Origin: Eutreptiella sp. 'Long Island Sound 2002'
Lineage: Eukaryota; Euglenozoa; Euglenophyceae; Eutreptiales; Eutreptiaceae
Direction: 5' to 3'
DNA: 64,000 bases
Assembly (NCBI GenBank): GCA_964036045.1
Contig: OZ038381.1
Coordinates: 145,895,596 to 145,959,595, forward strand
Below the pieces are notes generated by a model. It was not told the origin of the DNA and ran no database searches. It worked only from the letters and a program-made list of their open reading frames with translations. Below are positions 9,807-20,960 of the stretch, one piece after another. Position 1 is the stretch's first letter; each line of letters begins with the position of its first letter. The translations under genes and the position numbers were made by a program.

Positions 9807-11153
9807 GTGCTCGAGCTATGTCAGGCTTGGCACCACCACATGATGCACCCAGGGGTCAGGAAGCAAGCCCTGGACATGCAGCGCCGGTTCGAGATCGACC
9901 AGATCAGTCTCTACAACGCCATCAGGAAGGTCACGAAGGGTTGCTCGGTCTGTCAGGCCTGCAACCCTGACAACCGGAACGTCACTGGGGAAGCCCAATG
10001 GACTCCGGTACCTGACCAGCCCATGGAGAGCGTGGCCATGGACGTCTTCTCCATGCCCGAAGTCCACATAGGTAAGGAGACCTTCGACTGTGTGGTCCTC
10101 TGTGTGGACCACCACAGCGGCTACGTAGTGGCCGTTCCGGCACGCAAAAGGGGATTGCTAGCCCAGGAAGTGGCAGTCATGATGATCCGTCATTGGCTGA
10201 CCGTCTTTGGCATCCCCTGCACCATTTGCAGTGACCGAGGACCCCAGTTTACTGGCGGCTGGTCCAAGGCCATGTGTTCCCTCATGGTGATACGTCATGC
10301 CAAGAGCGTCGCTGACCTCAGCCGGTCCAACGGCCGGGCTGAAGTGGCTGGAAGGCAGCTGTCCGGGAAGGTACGCAAGATTCACCTCACCAACCCACGT
10401 CGAAACTGGTTTGAGGAGATGTGGCCTGCCCTAAAGGCCCATCATGACACCCCCACTCCGGGTGGATTGTCCCCTCACCAGACTTTGTTTGGCAGGGACC
10501 CCCTGGGTTGGGGACTTCCCTTGTCGGGTGAAGGTATGGCCATGGACACCAAGGAATTCTTTGCGCGGCAGGAGGCAACGGCGCGGGACATCCGCCAGCA
10601 GCTCGAGAGGGAGCATGCCGTGCGTCAGAAGTCCGCCCCGAGCTTGACAGCGCAAAAGTTCAGGGTGGGAGACCCGGTGTGGGTGATCAGACCCCGACCC
10701 ATGGGCACCCACCGCACCAGAACCTGGTTCGGACCCGGAGAGGTGGTCCGCAGGATTGGTGAGGACACCTACCGCATCAAGGTGGGTCACGGACAGTTTC
10801 GGGAGCGCCACGAAAGTCAACTCCGTGTGTGGGAGCCCGATCTCCGTGGCCAACATGTGTCCCTGGACTACACGGCACATGAGGCTGACTCGGACGACGA
10901 CTACGCTGAGCAGGACTACTATACCGTCGAGAGGATCCTGGCCCAGCGTCCGAATGCCTCGGCACCCAGAGGCCTGGAGTTCAAGGTTCGTTGGCGAGGC
11001 TATGGGTTGTCCCACGACACCTGGGAACCCGTCTCCTCGTTCCTGCCGCGGATTAACACCCCCTTCATGGACTACATCCGCAAGCACAAGATCAAGCTCC
11101 GCGTCTCAGACTTGGCGGCACCCACCCGGGCGATTGCAGCCAGGGGCGCCTGA
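9807..11153 (+). CDS. int: Integrase with C-terminal chromodomain (Ty3-1)
   Basis: This frame follows the RNase H frame in register after a single TGA and has no ATG before its zinc-binding domain, so it is really the end of Pol. The N-terminal HHCC zinc domain includes HHHMMHPG and CSVCQAC. The catalytic triad is Asp79 (MDVF), Asp143 (SDRGPQF) and Glu179 (NGRAEVAGR), a DD35E arrangement. The C-terminal SH3-like part leads into a chromodomain at about 370-415, with YTVERIL, FKVRWRGYG and TWEPVSSF. Chromodomains of this class direct integration to modified chromatin in known chromoviruses. All catalytic residues are present, so only the TGA argues against activity. Confidence 0.92.
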   Translation: MLELCQAWHHHMMHPGVRKQALDMQRRFEIDQISLYNAIRKVTKGCSVCQACNPDNRNVTGEAQWTPVPDQPMESVAMDVFSMPEVHIGKETFDCVVLCVDHHSGYVVAVPARKRGLLAQEVAVMMIRHWLTVFGIPCTICSDRGPQFTGGWSKAMCSLMVIRHAKSVADLSRSNGRAEVAGRQLSGKVRKIHLTNPRRNWFEEMWPALKAHHDTPTPGGLSPHQTLFGRDPLGWGLPLSGEGMAMDTKEFFARQEATARDIRQQLEREHAVRQKSAPSLTAQKFRVGDPVWVIRPRPMGTHRTRTWFGPGEVVRRIGEDTYRIKVGHGQFRERHESQLRVWEPDLRGQHVSLDYTAHEADSDDDYAEQDYYTVERILAQRPNASAPRGLEFKVRWRGYGLSHDTWEPVSSFLPRINTPFMDYIRKHKIKLRVSDLAAPTRAIAARGA

Positions 11154-11806
11154 TCACCGCCCTGAGCTCTCCCCTGATGCAGTTTGAGCGCTTGTCTGGT
11201 TGACGGATCGTTCCTCACTTGCATGCTCTCTCCAATCTTCCGGTGACATGCCATCTGCGTGGCCATATACCCCCCCTGCTGCATCCAGGGGAGAATGGCC
11301 CCTCTCTTCCACGCCTATTCGTCACCCCCGACCTGCTGAATCCTCGGGAAACCCGGCGGGGCTACTGACGTGGACATTTCTTGAGCTCTTGAGGCCTTCA
11401 AGCCCATACGACATTGCACAACGGATGCCGCTGTCATCGGCAGTGCGATTCTGGGTGTGCCATCTGGTCCCATGGCACTTGCGGGGTCCAGACCAGTTTA
11501 TGTGTGTCTGCAGACTATATATGGCCTGGACTCAGGCAATGTTTCATCAACCCCTCCTGCATATGCCTTACCCTGACCGGGAAGTTGTTTGGCGCTCTGT
11601 CCAGAACGTGTTTACACACTACACTCACCGCGGTCCGCCGCTGTCAGTCCCAGCGTGAGCCTACCAACTCGCAGACGCACTTGCAGTCGGGTGGCGACCT
11701 TCGGTGTCCTGACCTCGGTCAGTCTGCCTGGGAAACTGCATGTATCTTCCATACCCATGATATGTATCCATACATCATATATATATATATATATATATCA
11801 TATATG
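11154..11806. other. 3' non-coding region of Ty3-1
   Basis: No gene is supported. The stretch contains a TATA-like string (CTATATATGG near 11514) and pyrimidine-rich sequence. It ends in the TA microsatellite that forms the left edge of LINE copy A. I looked for a match to 3640-4266 that would mark short LTRs and did not see one. Confidence 0.45.
11774..11806. repeat. TA microsatellite at left junction of LINE copy A
   Basis: A (TA)n run bracketed by ATCATATAT and TCATATATG lies directly before LINE-derived coding sequence. LINE copy B begins after a very similar tract at 20961-21020, suggesting a shared insertion-site preference. Confidence 0.75.
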
Positions 11807-11808
11807 AG

Positions 11809-12564
11809 GATGCATGTGGTATCCAATCAATCCATCAGACCCCGGACTGGGTACCAGAGGACGCCCCCTATTCCTCCCACGACAGAGCATACCACTACCC
11901 CAACCCCATCCAACATCTCGCCCGCTTGCTCGGCGACGCAGACAGCCGGGCGCACATCCAGGAGCTCAAGGACAGACTGCAAATCCCCCTCTACCACTCA
12001 GCGCTACGCCCAGCAAACGTCCCAGCCCACCTCCAAAAACGACGCATCCAGCTCCTCAGGGAGCAACTACCATTCCTCACCAGGGTCGTGAGATGGCTCG
12101 CCTGCAAACACATCCACGTCCCTGAAGAACACACCCGTTGCCCGTGCGACCACACCACCCCGGAGGACTGGGAACACTTCAAGAACTGCCCCCTCCATAC
12201 AGGCAGGGACACGCTAGTGGGCTAGTCCCCGGCGGAAACCCTACGACAACACGAAGGATGGCCAACCCACAGCCAAGCACACAAGGCAACCGAACACCTC
12301 TTCCGGGATCCCCTGGTCAAAGAAGCCACCATGAGAGGGGCGGTGACACAGACCCTGCACCGACACGTCACCAAACACACGGAAAGCCCCATGGAGGCAG
12401 CAGCGCACCTCCAGCTAGAGGCAGTCCGCAGAGCAGCGGCCCAAATGGTACACCGCAAACACCTCCTGTTAACACACGCGGAGCAACTCACCGACCCCAC
12501 CGCCAGGGAACACATGCAGCGTCTCATCCATTACCATGCCGTGCATGACCCAGACGTCCGGTAA
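11809..12564 (+). pseudogene. LINE ORF2 C-terminal domain, truncated (copy A)
   Basis: The frame matches the ORF2 tail of copies B and C. WVPEDAPY aligns with WLPEDTPY, and PLYHSALRP and HLQKRRIQLL align with their partners. The Cys/His motif CPCDHTTPEDWEHFKNC also aligns. The spacing C-x-C...H-x3-C is like the Cys/His motif found downstream of RT in many LINEs. One TAG at 12223-12225 interrupts the frame, which then continues to 12564. Endonuclease, RT and RNase H are missing. The stop at 12562-12564 corresponds to the natural end of ORF2. Confidence 0.78.
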
Positions 12565-14374
12565 CCCACTCCGCGCCCTGCACACGCCCCCCATCTCCAT
12601 CCGCAGGCCTTTAAGACACCACCACAGCAACCCGAGGCCCATCCCTCACCCAAGAAGCCACCCGGCACCGCCCAGCCCGGCGGAGCCCAACCAGGGCCAA
12701 CCATATGTCGACGTAGACGCGCAGGACCCAGGCAACCCATCCAGCCGACCCCCCTCGGACCGGGGGCACCCCCCCCTCACACCGGCCACCATCCGCGAAC
12801 CCGACCTCCTCCGAGCAACCCTCCAAGGCAGGGCCCCGACCACCCCCCTGGGCTGGTACCGCCTACAAGAGGACTGGACCAAGCTCACCGTCAAAGCCCT
12901 CCGGGACCTGACCACCCCAGGCAACGGCCTCCACGAGACTATCGTAGACCTCGTACTCTGGCGAGCCCGCAAACACACCCAGGGCCAGCACGTCTGGATC
13001 CCCCCCATCGAGTGGGGCCAGGCCCTGACACACGACACCAACATCAACGTCATGCGTCGAGGGACCGTATGCCTACGATGGGCCCCAGCGGAGAAGGACC
13101 ACCCAGCGGACCCGAACCGCCCGGAGCAGTGGGAACAGGCCACCGCACCAACCTGCGACACTGCCCTCCGCGCCGCCGGCCTCCGCACCCCAGACGACGA
13201 CCTCCCCCCCCCTCCTACAGACAGTGACCACCCCCCGCCGGAGGTCTGGGTTACAGTCCACGAGCGCGGGCACTACTACGTGATGGCCGCTACGGCTACG
13301 TCCCCCAGCCCGCAATGGCTCTTCAAAGGGACAGACACCATGCTCGCCCCAGGGACCGCCCCACCAGGGGCAGTAGGGGACCCCACTACCCAGCACAGGG
13401 GGCTCAGAAGCGTCCTCCAGCCAGGGGACAAGCCCCCAGCCTGCGCCCTGGCCCAAATCATCTCAGGGAAGGCGGGCTACCACCTGGGATTGGCCATGCT
13501 CTGCCTGACCCACTGGATCGAGCGCCGCTGGCCACCCACGGGGACCGTGCTCTGGATTTGGGCCATCCCAACCGCCCACACACAAGTCGAAGCGGGCCCG
13601 GACACGCGGCCAAACCCCCCCCCCAGACCGCAGCAATCCCTCACCTGCGGGTACCACGCCATCCACAGGGTCCTCAGCCGCGTGGGTCTTAGCCCAAAGC
13701 TAGCATACCCCCTTCCCACCACTGACCAAGAGGTCCACCAGATACGCAAGCTCGTCTGCGAAATCCTTGCCACGGCAGCAGAAGACAGCAAGCTTCTCCT
13801 CAAAACCGCCCGGCCTACGGCTGGCCACGCAAGCGCGCCGCGGCGAGCGGACACATACACCGACACAACACACCCCACCACACAATACCCGCCCATGCCC
13901 CTCCCCTCTCGCTGCTCACCCAGAGACCCACACACGCCCACCATCGCGCGCACCCCCGGGCCCCGCGACACTGCCTTCCCCCACCCACCCGAACACCAGC
14001 ACACGCCCGCAGAACACCTACCCGCCGGATACCCCTCACCACCCCCCACACTCGACAACCCGCACACACCCGCCGAGAGCCCTGCGCCCCGCGGCACGCC
14101 CACCCCACCCAATGGCCCGCCCACGCCCCCCGCACACACCCCAGAAGACCCAGGCCCACCCCCCCCGGCCCCTGAATGCAGCCCACGCAAACTGTTCCCC
14201 CCCGCGGACGCCAACCCACACAACCTCACACATTACAGGACCCCGGCCCAGCCAAGCCCAGAAGGAGAAGGCCACAGCCCCGCGCCTCCCTCCAACGATG
14301 CTGCCAACCAGATTGGCCCGCCGGGCCGCCAGGTCACGACCGGGCCACCGCAGCCGCCCGCCCCCAACCTATAG
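12536..14374 (+). CDS. LINE ORF3-type protein with C48/Ulp1-like protease domain (copy A)
   Basis: The ORF has 612 codons and overlaps the end of ORF2 by 29 bases. After a Pro-rich head, residues around 130-160 (GLHETIVDLVLW, then VWIPPIEWG) resemble the start of C48 (Ulp1/SENP) peptidases. A candidate catalytic His lies in GHYYVM, a candidate Asp in GTDTML and a candidate Cys in QQSLTCGYHA. The order His, Asp, Gln, Cys matches the family. The same three positions are kept in copies B and C (LHYTLS, GTDSLL, LQLCPYM). The C-terminus is Pro/His-rich and probably disordered. TAG at 14372-14374 is followed by more coding in the same frame. A role in polyprotein or SUMO-conjugate cleavage is inference. 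Confidence 0.6.
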   Translation: MPCMTQTSGNPLRALHTPPISIRRPLRHHHSNPRPIPHPRSHPAPPSPAEPNQGQPYVDVDAQDPGNPSSRPPSDRGHPPLTPATIREPDLLRATLQGRAPTTPLGWYRLQEDWTKLTVKALRDLTTPGNGLHETIVDLVLWRARKHTQGQHVWIPPIEWGQALTHDTNINVMRRGTVCLRWAPAEKDHPADPNRPEQWEQATAPTCDTALRAAGLRTPDDDLPPPPTDSDHPPPEVWVTVHERGHYYVMAATATSPSPQWLFKGTDTMLAPGTAPPGAVGDPTTQHRGLRSVLQPGDKPPACALAQIISGKAGYHLGLAMLCLTHWIERRWPPTGTVLWIWAIPTAHTQVEAGPDTRPNPPPRPQQSLTCGYHAIHRVLSRVGLSPKLAYPLPTTDQEVHQIRKLVCEILATAAEDSKLLLKTARPTAGHASAPRRADTYTDTTHPTTQYPPMPLPSRCSPRDPHTPTIARTPGPRDTAFPHPPEHQHTPAEHLPAGYPSPPPTLDNPHTPAESPAPRGTPTPPNGPPTPPAHTPEDPGPPPPAPECSPRKLFPPADANPHNLTHYRTPAQPSPEGEGHSPAPPSNDAANQIGPPGRQVTTGPPQPPAPNL

Positions 14375-14383
14375 CCCGAGGAC

Positions 14384-16650
14384 ATGCCCTCGATCCTCCG
14401 CGCCGTGGCCGCAGCAGAAGCCGCCGCCCACAAGCCCGCCCGCATCACAGCCCAACCCGCGTCCACCACCTCCCCCTCATCCTCAGCCTCATCCACCTCC
14501 TCCACCTCATCCTCCGACCCCCCCCTCCCCGCCGCCCTCATCCTCAAGGCCACGGCAAAAGCCAAAGCCGCGGCCGCACGCATCCAACCCCCCGACCCCC
14601 ACACAGGCGACTCAGGCACCCCGGCAACGCACCAGGAGGACCCCCGACCCGACAGCGGCGCCCTCACACCTCCGGACAGAGGTCCTCCTCAACCTGGAAC
14701 CGGACCCCCACCCCAAACCCGGCCCCAAACCCAAGCCGGCGCCCCAGCGAGCACACACAACACCACAAACGCAACGACACAAACCCAACCGACACCGCCC
14801 TAACCCAAAACCTCACCACAGCCAGGACCCCCCACCCACCACAACCCACACCCCCCTGCCACCGGCAGCCACCACCACCGCAGAGGCGGCCACCCAACAC
14901 GACCCCGTCCAAACCCTCGTCCACATCCCCGTCACCAAGCGTCCCGTCATCCATCCCCCACAAACCACCACCACCGCCGGCCAGACCGACCCAGGGACGT
15001 GGGACCCCTCGACCACCGTCACCGTCAAGCCCGGCCCCCGACCCGCCCCCCCTGCCCATCACATAGTGCAGCCCCAGGGGCTGCGCACGATGCCCAACCC
15101 CCCACCCCCACAAGGGGGACCGGAAAACCCACAAGGGGTCCAAGGGCCATACCCGCAACACCAACTGGACCACTACCAACACCACCACCACCAGCGGCCC
15201 CACCACCACCACCACGGACACCACCCCCACCACTACCACTGCCCACCATCCTACCCCACCGGGCCACAACCCCCCGTGCAGGAACAGCACCAGCGAATGG
15301 GATGGCAGCCACCGAGCGCTCCACCCGCATACCCCACCTACCACCAGGGGCCACCCCCCCCGTACCAGCCGGCCCCCCCCGTACCAGGAACCGTATCCCC
15401 CCGGCCACCACGTTCACGCCGAAGCGCCCCCCCGGGCCCAACCCCGCCGAGGACAGTCACTCGACCCATACCACCAGCCGCTGCCGCCACCACCCCCCTA
15501 CGTGGCGGATCCATGGACAACGGGGGACCCCCCCCCCCCCAGTACCAGACGGCACCACGCGAAGCCCCCCAGGACCCGCCGACGGCTCCTGACTGGCCCG
15601 ACTCGAGCGATGAGGCCCGATCCCGCAAACGGCGGCGCTCCTGCTCCCCCCCCGCACGGCACACTCGCCCCCGGCGCCCACACTCCCCACACTGCCACCG
15701 CGCCTCAACCACCCACTCGCGCCGCTCCTGCTCCCCCAGGTGCCACCACGACCCCCCGGGACCCGCTCCTGCTGCTCCAGCTGCCCCGGGCGCCACCACG
15801 AGCGCGTCCGCCGACCCATGTCCACCTCCCCCTCCCCCTTCCGGCCATACAAGACCCCCAACCAGAGCCCCCGCCACCCACGCTCCCGCTCCACCGGCGC
15901 CGCCAAGCACGCCACTGCCGCCCCACGTCCACCTCCTACTCCCCCCACAGGCCCCGCCGGGCTCCCCCTTCCCCCCGCCGCCCATACCCATCCACCACCC
16001 CCAGCCCCCGCCACCACCTTTCCCGCTCCCCCGGACACCACCAAGCGCGCCACCTCCGCCCCATGTCCACCTCCCCCTCCCGTTCCCCCCTCCGCCCGTA
16101 CCCGTCCTCCACCCCCAGCCCCCGCCACCGCCGCTCCCGCTCCGCCAGGCACCGCCGCCCCCACCATCACCACAGGTCCACGACCTGCCCCTGCCGCTCC
16201 AGGACCCCGGGCACGGACCCCTCCCCCCCCCACACCCCCGCCCACCTCGCCTGGTGGTCTGCCCCCGCTTTGCTGGAGCTCCGCCGCTGGGTGAGGTTGG
16301 CCGGGGGAGCAGGAAGGCAAGATGGGGTGCACATGGTGCATACCTTCGAGGAGATGCGCACCCGCACCCCTGCCGACCTCAACGAGGCCGCCCCGGAGGC
16401 CATCATGCTGCAAGCGGCATGGGAGGCCCTCCTCCGCGATGCGGTCCAGGGCCTCCGCCCCCTCTACACCCCCCAAGCCCTCCGCCAATGGCTCCAGGCC
16501 ACCCACCCCCAGGCCTGGGCCATCGGCGCCCCCTCCCCACCCTGCCCCTCCCGCCACCACCACACCAGGAAGGGGAAGGACAAGGGCAAGGGGAAGGCAG
16601 GGGACACCAAGGGGCAGTCAGACAAGAGGGCACGGAGGGGCCCCAAGTGA
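14384..16650 (+). CDS. LINE 3' coding region, Ser-, His/Pro- and Arg-Ser-rich (copy A)
   Basis: The coding signal moves between frames. First comes a Ser/Thr patch and Ala/Lys stretch in the frame of the preceding ORF (to 14803). A His-cluster segment (about 15150-15250) and an Arg-Ser segment with SRKRRRSCSPP (about 15610-15720) follow in a second frame. The last part lies in a third frame: WWSAPALLELRRWVRLAG and a helical stretch ending near WLQATHPQAW, then a Lys-rich tail to 16650. That last part resembles the end of copy B (WWQRWTDRQL...ELRKWAQAER). Many open frames in this C-rich DNA are meaningless, so only the parts shared with other copies are trusted. Confidence 0.45.
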
Positions 16651-17383
16651 AGGCAGGCACCCATAGGGACAAGGCGCCGGAAGAGACACCACGTGGGGGC
16701 AGAAAACCACCCAAGAACCAGGAAGGGGCAGGAGCGGGGACCAAGGCGCGGAGGAAAAGGGCACCACGGCAAACGCCACGACCCACACCCAGGAAGGGCA
16801 TACTGCGACGTGGGGACCAGCGCGGCCCCACCCCCACCGAGCGCCGCACGACTCCCGGGGGCGCACCCCCCAACACGCACCGCGGAAACAAGCATCCGAC
16901 GCCGTACGGATCACACCAGCGCACACCCACCAGCCACCAGAAACCACACGGGGAATGGAGGGCATACCTACACGGGGAGAACGGGCCACACCCCCAGAGG
17001 AAGCCGCAGGGAACGCCGCCGCACGGCGCACCACCACGTCCTCACCGCCAGGCGACGACCCCGGCCGCCACAAGGGCCACCTCACAGGCACCGGAAGAGG
17101 ACGAAGGCATGGCCACAGCGACCAGGGCTAGGGACCAGAACCCCCAGAGGACACGGGACCAAGGCACAGGCCCCCAGGGAGGGCAACGCCACGGATGCCT
17201 ACCCGACCCATCAGCCCGAGCGGCACGCCTAGGCCCCCACAGCACGGACCCAGCGAGACACCCACACCTAACCGCAGCCCGCACCCCGCACCACGACACA
17301 GGCCAGGCTGACCTCCACTGACCCACCACGGCACAACGCGAGACCGCGGCACACCGCACCACAGCGCGCCACAGTGCAACATC
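16651..17383 (+). other. 3' tail region of LINE copy A, no gene supported
   Basis: The stretch is C/A/G-rich with A/G-rich blocks such as GGAAGGGGCAGGAGCGGGG. Frames are open but of biased composition and not shared with other copies. No poly(A) tail was found at the right edge. Confidence 0.4.
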
Positions 17384-18250
17384 AATCCCAGGTCCAACCC
17401 TCTCAGTGGCTGGCAGGGGCGGGGGCTCAAACACAACGGATACCCTGCTCAATCCGGACCCTGAAACCCTGCCAATGGGGGAGGGCGTTTCGCCCAGCCA
17501 CAGGCGAGTTTCTGCAGACCAAGGGGCTCCAAGGCCAACCAATCGTCGCTCCCAATGCTCCCTTAACAACGGGTCCCAACTCCCCTTTCAGCCAGAGATA
17601 AGGCCCCGCCATTATCCCCTAGGAGTTGGTACCTGAAAATGGGCTGTTTCAGCCCAAACTGGTTTTAGCTCGAAAAACTCTGAAATCGACCCCTCGTTGG
17701 GACCAGCCAGAGGTAGGGACGAGGCTACTGACCCCCCGCCCCTCATGTACAAACTGACTGGAGCCCTCACCCAACCTGGTTCTCTCTGAGCTCCTGATAT
17801 CAGGGCGTTATGGGCTCGCCATGTGGGGTCATGATGCCAAATTCACCAAAATTGGAGTCATTCCCACGGGCGGCCCGCCCGGCTAGGGCAAGGCCATTAG
17901 CGCACAGGATAGGAGGCAGCACCGACGACCTCTATCTAAGTGCACAACTTGGTATTGGGTCCGGGCATCCAATGAGCATCCAGATATGGGGCCGCCAATT
18001 GACCACACGGGGGCTGAAATTGGGACCCCGAAAGGGGGTCATTTTGGCTGCTCAAAATGAGCCAAAATTGAGGGTATCCCCAATGGTATATCACCACGCC
18101 GGCTTGGAGATCGGATCTGCCGTTCCATATGCAATTCCCTTCGAGTCCAACATGGACTGACATGTACTTGGCTCTCAAGGATCTCCCTGAGCCTTGGCGT
18201 GGTGACGACCCAAACTGGGTCCACAAATGCCAAAATGGCAAAATCGGCCG
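17384..18250 (+). repeat. Diverged long direct repeat, copy 2 (LTR-like)
   Basis: This is the partner of 1580-2460, in the same orientation and about 15.8 kb away. Similarity starts sharply at AATCCCAGGTCC, immediately after LINE copy A, and fades after GTCCACAAATGC. If these are LTRs of Ty3-1, LINE copy A inserted between pol and this repeat. If they are dispersed repeats, the position is coincidental. Confidence 0.7.
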
Positions 18251-20960
18251 TCTCGGGCGACCGTCCTGGGTAGGATGTCTTGGCGATCTTGCCGCACCAA
18301 GCCTTCATTCACAGCCCTTGATATCCCCTTTGGTCCCATGCCTTGGGATTTGGCTTGCTGTCACACTGGCTGCTTACTGTTCACCGAGGGGATGGTCACA
18401 TGGATGGAGCAGAAAGCAGCGTGCGGTGCAAAGGGTGGGATCATGGATCGCACCAAAATTGGATAACTCCGGATGAGCCGGAGGAGCATATACGAAACTC
18501 AATGGCGTTAGACCCTTGGTCCTTTGCTACAAAAACCGCTCTTCCCTCCTTGCAAGGTTCCCTGCCCCATGGAGATGTGGCAGTTCCAATATGGCATACA
18601 ATGGCAAAAACAATGAAATTTGGCCGAAATGGCCCGCACTCATGATTCCATATCTCCATGGCCACGGCGAGGATCCTTCCAACCAAAGATGCTATAGGTA
18701 CATGGGACTTAGGTTCCAATATATGCCACTTGCCAACCCTTGTAGTCGCCTTTAGCTATTTTCCCCCTTGGAGGGAAAATGACACGCAAATGGGGCAGAA
18801 TGGCAACATACCCCAAGTTGGGTGACTCATAATTCTCCCTTCACGAGGAGAGGCCACATGGGGACACACCCCATTCGATGCGGGTTCATGTTCCCTCTCC
18901 GAATCGCCCTTACCCTTGGTCAAGTGGCACACACAACCTTGGGTGGAACATTGAGGGGGAGGCAGGGTATGTGGCCATTCTGGGCAAAACGGCAAAAATT
19001 CACCCAAAAGTGGTCCCTCGAAAAACCGTATCTCCGTATCACAAGAAAGATAGGCCTTGGGCTTTTGCAGGGATGCAAACCGACGCTTTGCTTCCCTTTT
19101 GCGACAAGGGTTGGAATTCAAAGCGTTGGGGAAACATTTTGAACACCTCAATCCTTGAAGCACACCATTTATAGGAAAAAGTGCATATATCGGCGATATT
19201 GGCATGCATATATCCATGGGTCATTGAGGAACAAAAATATGAGCAAACATTTTTGAAGTAGGCCCATAGTAAGTGCTTTCAAATATGCCAACTATGGTTA
19301 GATTGTCCTCGTGCACCCATGTCATTAGCGTTTGCATATGAGCGCGTCTGCAAAGAGGCAGTATGGCACGCGTGCTCACAAGGCGACGCTATAAAAAAAA
19401 GAAGGCAAGGTTGCAAAAATCAAGCAAGCCACCCACGATGTCGTTCCTGGTCTCTACTTTACATATTGTCTTGGTTCAAGGCTCAACTCTCCCTAGGATT
19501 CGAGTACGAGCCTCAGGGAATTGGCCATTTTGGCCTGATTTTCGACCAAACCTTACCCATTTCGAAAATATGAGTTTTGGTACGCATTGAATTGCGTGGA
19601 GCCATCGTTGAGTTGGCTCGAAAAACGAAAATGGCCTAGGGCTTTTGGTCTTGTGAGCATTGTGTTTGGTGATTAACGTGCATGCTCACAAGCAGACAAA
19701 GTTGACGTTTGCGCACGCATATGATTTTGGTTTGCGAAACCCATATGCTGCCTACAACATCCCTATTGCCCGCTTCCCTATACCAAGTGATATGCCCACG
19801 TGAAAGGGGCATGGATGAAAGCCATAGGGGGGAGATGTGGAGTGAGGTCCGAACTCATGTTCCTTGAGAGCGATGAGTTCGAGCGATCAACGGAAAACCT
19901 TGCGCGCTGATTTTCTCGCAGACGCCTCGGTGAAGAATTCTGGTGAACACACCAGATGAAAGTACATTAAAAACCTCCAGATCGAGCCCTTGACTTCCCT
20001 TAGACCCTCAAAAGTACAGGAGAAAAATCCCTCACAAAACTCGCCACGGAGAAGCGACGCAAATGCGAGAAGGGGCAACAAAAGGCGGCGATTTTACGGC
20101 AGTTAGAAATCGCGTTAGAAATCGGGTATTTCACCGATTTCTAACCGAAAATCGATCACGAAAGTGAAATTATGGTCATTCCACATCGATTTAGTGGTTA
20201 GGGCTCGGATTCCGGATCCTGCGGACCAGAGAAAAGGGATGTCCCGCTGACGGACGGTGTTGACGGCGTCCGTGCGGGTGTGCCGGCTTCCAGGCCTCCG
20301 GGCCATCGGCTTCAGGGCCTCCGGGCCGTGGAACACGGGTTCTGGGTACCGCTTCACCCCCCTCCTTAGAGCGAACCCTGGGGGGGGGCTCGATACCACC
20401 CACGCATGGCAGCGGGTACCCAGGACGATCCCCTGAGGGGGGGGGGGGTCACACCTCACACTTCAGGTTTTTCGGGTCAGGTTGCCCACTACAATCCCAC
20501 GGTAAGACAGGTATGGCGCTGTAAGTGCTTATAACTCCAAGTATAGTATCAGGTATCCAATTTCGGGTCCTAGCGGCGATTGTTCGGCATCCAAAGGACC
20601 CGTTAACCCATACTAGGCGCACCGAGTGCTGGCTGCGACGGTCACTACTACAGTGGCAGTGGCATACACGGCCAACATAGGCGTCACACGACGACCGAGG
20701 TGGTCCCACGGGTCGAGAGCGACCACAAAGATCCATCAGGCTACCCCAAGCTTCCCAAGGCCGCAGACCTGGGGGAGAGTCCCCACGGGTCTTCCCTTGG
20801 GCGCACCCTGTCCATATCTACGACGCGAGTTCAGAGTTGTAAAGCCGCACGAGCTCCGGCATTAGGGATCGGGCATCAAGGCCGTCTTCCCCATTGCCCC
20901 ATTACCACGAGGGCCATGCATGGGGGAGCCCCCATGCAGTCTGTGCGGAGGCGTCAACTC
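18251..20960. other. Non-coding region, modules shared with 2.5-4.3 kb
   Basis: No gene is supported. Scattered modules seen upstream of Ty3-1 recur (AAAATGGC..., CGCACTCATG, CTTCACGA). The block from about 20310 to 20356 ends in GGTTCTGGGTACCGCTTCA, as before Ty3-1. A 12-base G run lies at about 20437-20448. The remaining 500 bases before the microsatellite show nothing recognisable. Confidence 0.45.

Larger units (their letters stand above)
4316..11156 (+). mobile_element. Ty3/gypsy chromovirus, coding region (Ty3-1)
   Basis: The order is Gag, zinc knuckle, protease, extra domain, reverse transcriptase, RNase H, integrase, chromodomain. That order and the terminal chromodomain define a chromovirus within Metaviridae. 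The coding body is split over three frames: gag part 1, gag part 2 after a -1 shift, and pol after a second -1 shift. There is also one in-frame TGA between RNase H and integrase. Immediately flanking LTRs were not identified; the diverged repeats at 1580-2460 and 17384-18250 are candidates. The pol frame is otherwise long and clean, so decay is modest. Confidence 0.92.
11807..17383 (+). mobile_element. LINE copy A, 5'-truncated
   Basis: This copy starts abruptly inside the C-terminal part of the LINE ORF2, right after a TA microsatellite, as expected for 5' truncation during target-primed reverse transcription. It keeps the ORF2 tail, then an ORF with a C48/Ulp1-like protease domain, then Ser/Lys- and His/Pro-rich coding. 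It ends in a conserved helical C-terminal segment. Compared with copies B and C, the protease domain sits much closer to ORF2, so copy A represents a different subfamily. Its right edge is placed where the direct repeat copy 2 begins. Confidence 0.8.

Noticed and set aside
11157-11800. Short 3' LTR of Ty3-1 next to integrase
   Set aside because: No matching segment was found directly upstream of gag.
13767-17321. Plus-strand 1184-codon Pro-rich ORF as one protein
   Set aside because: Conserved parts of LINE copy A lie in different frames along this span. The single long frame is partly accidental, and only its His and Arg-Ser segments look meaningful.
20383-20402. Primer-binding site on the minus strand (TGGTATCGAGCC)
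   Set aside because: It resembles an initiator-tRNA complement with one base missing, but no LTR or coding region of that orientation adjoins it.
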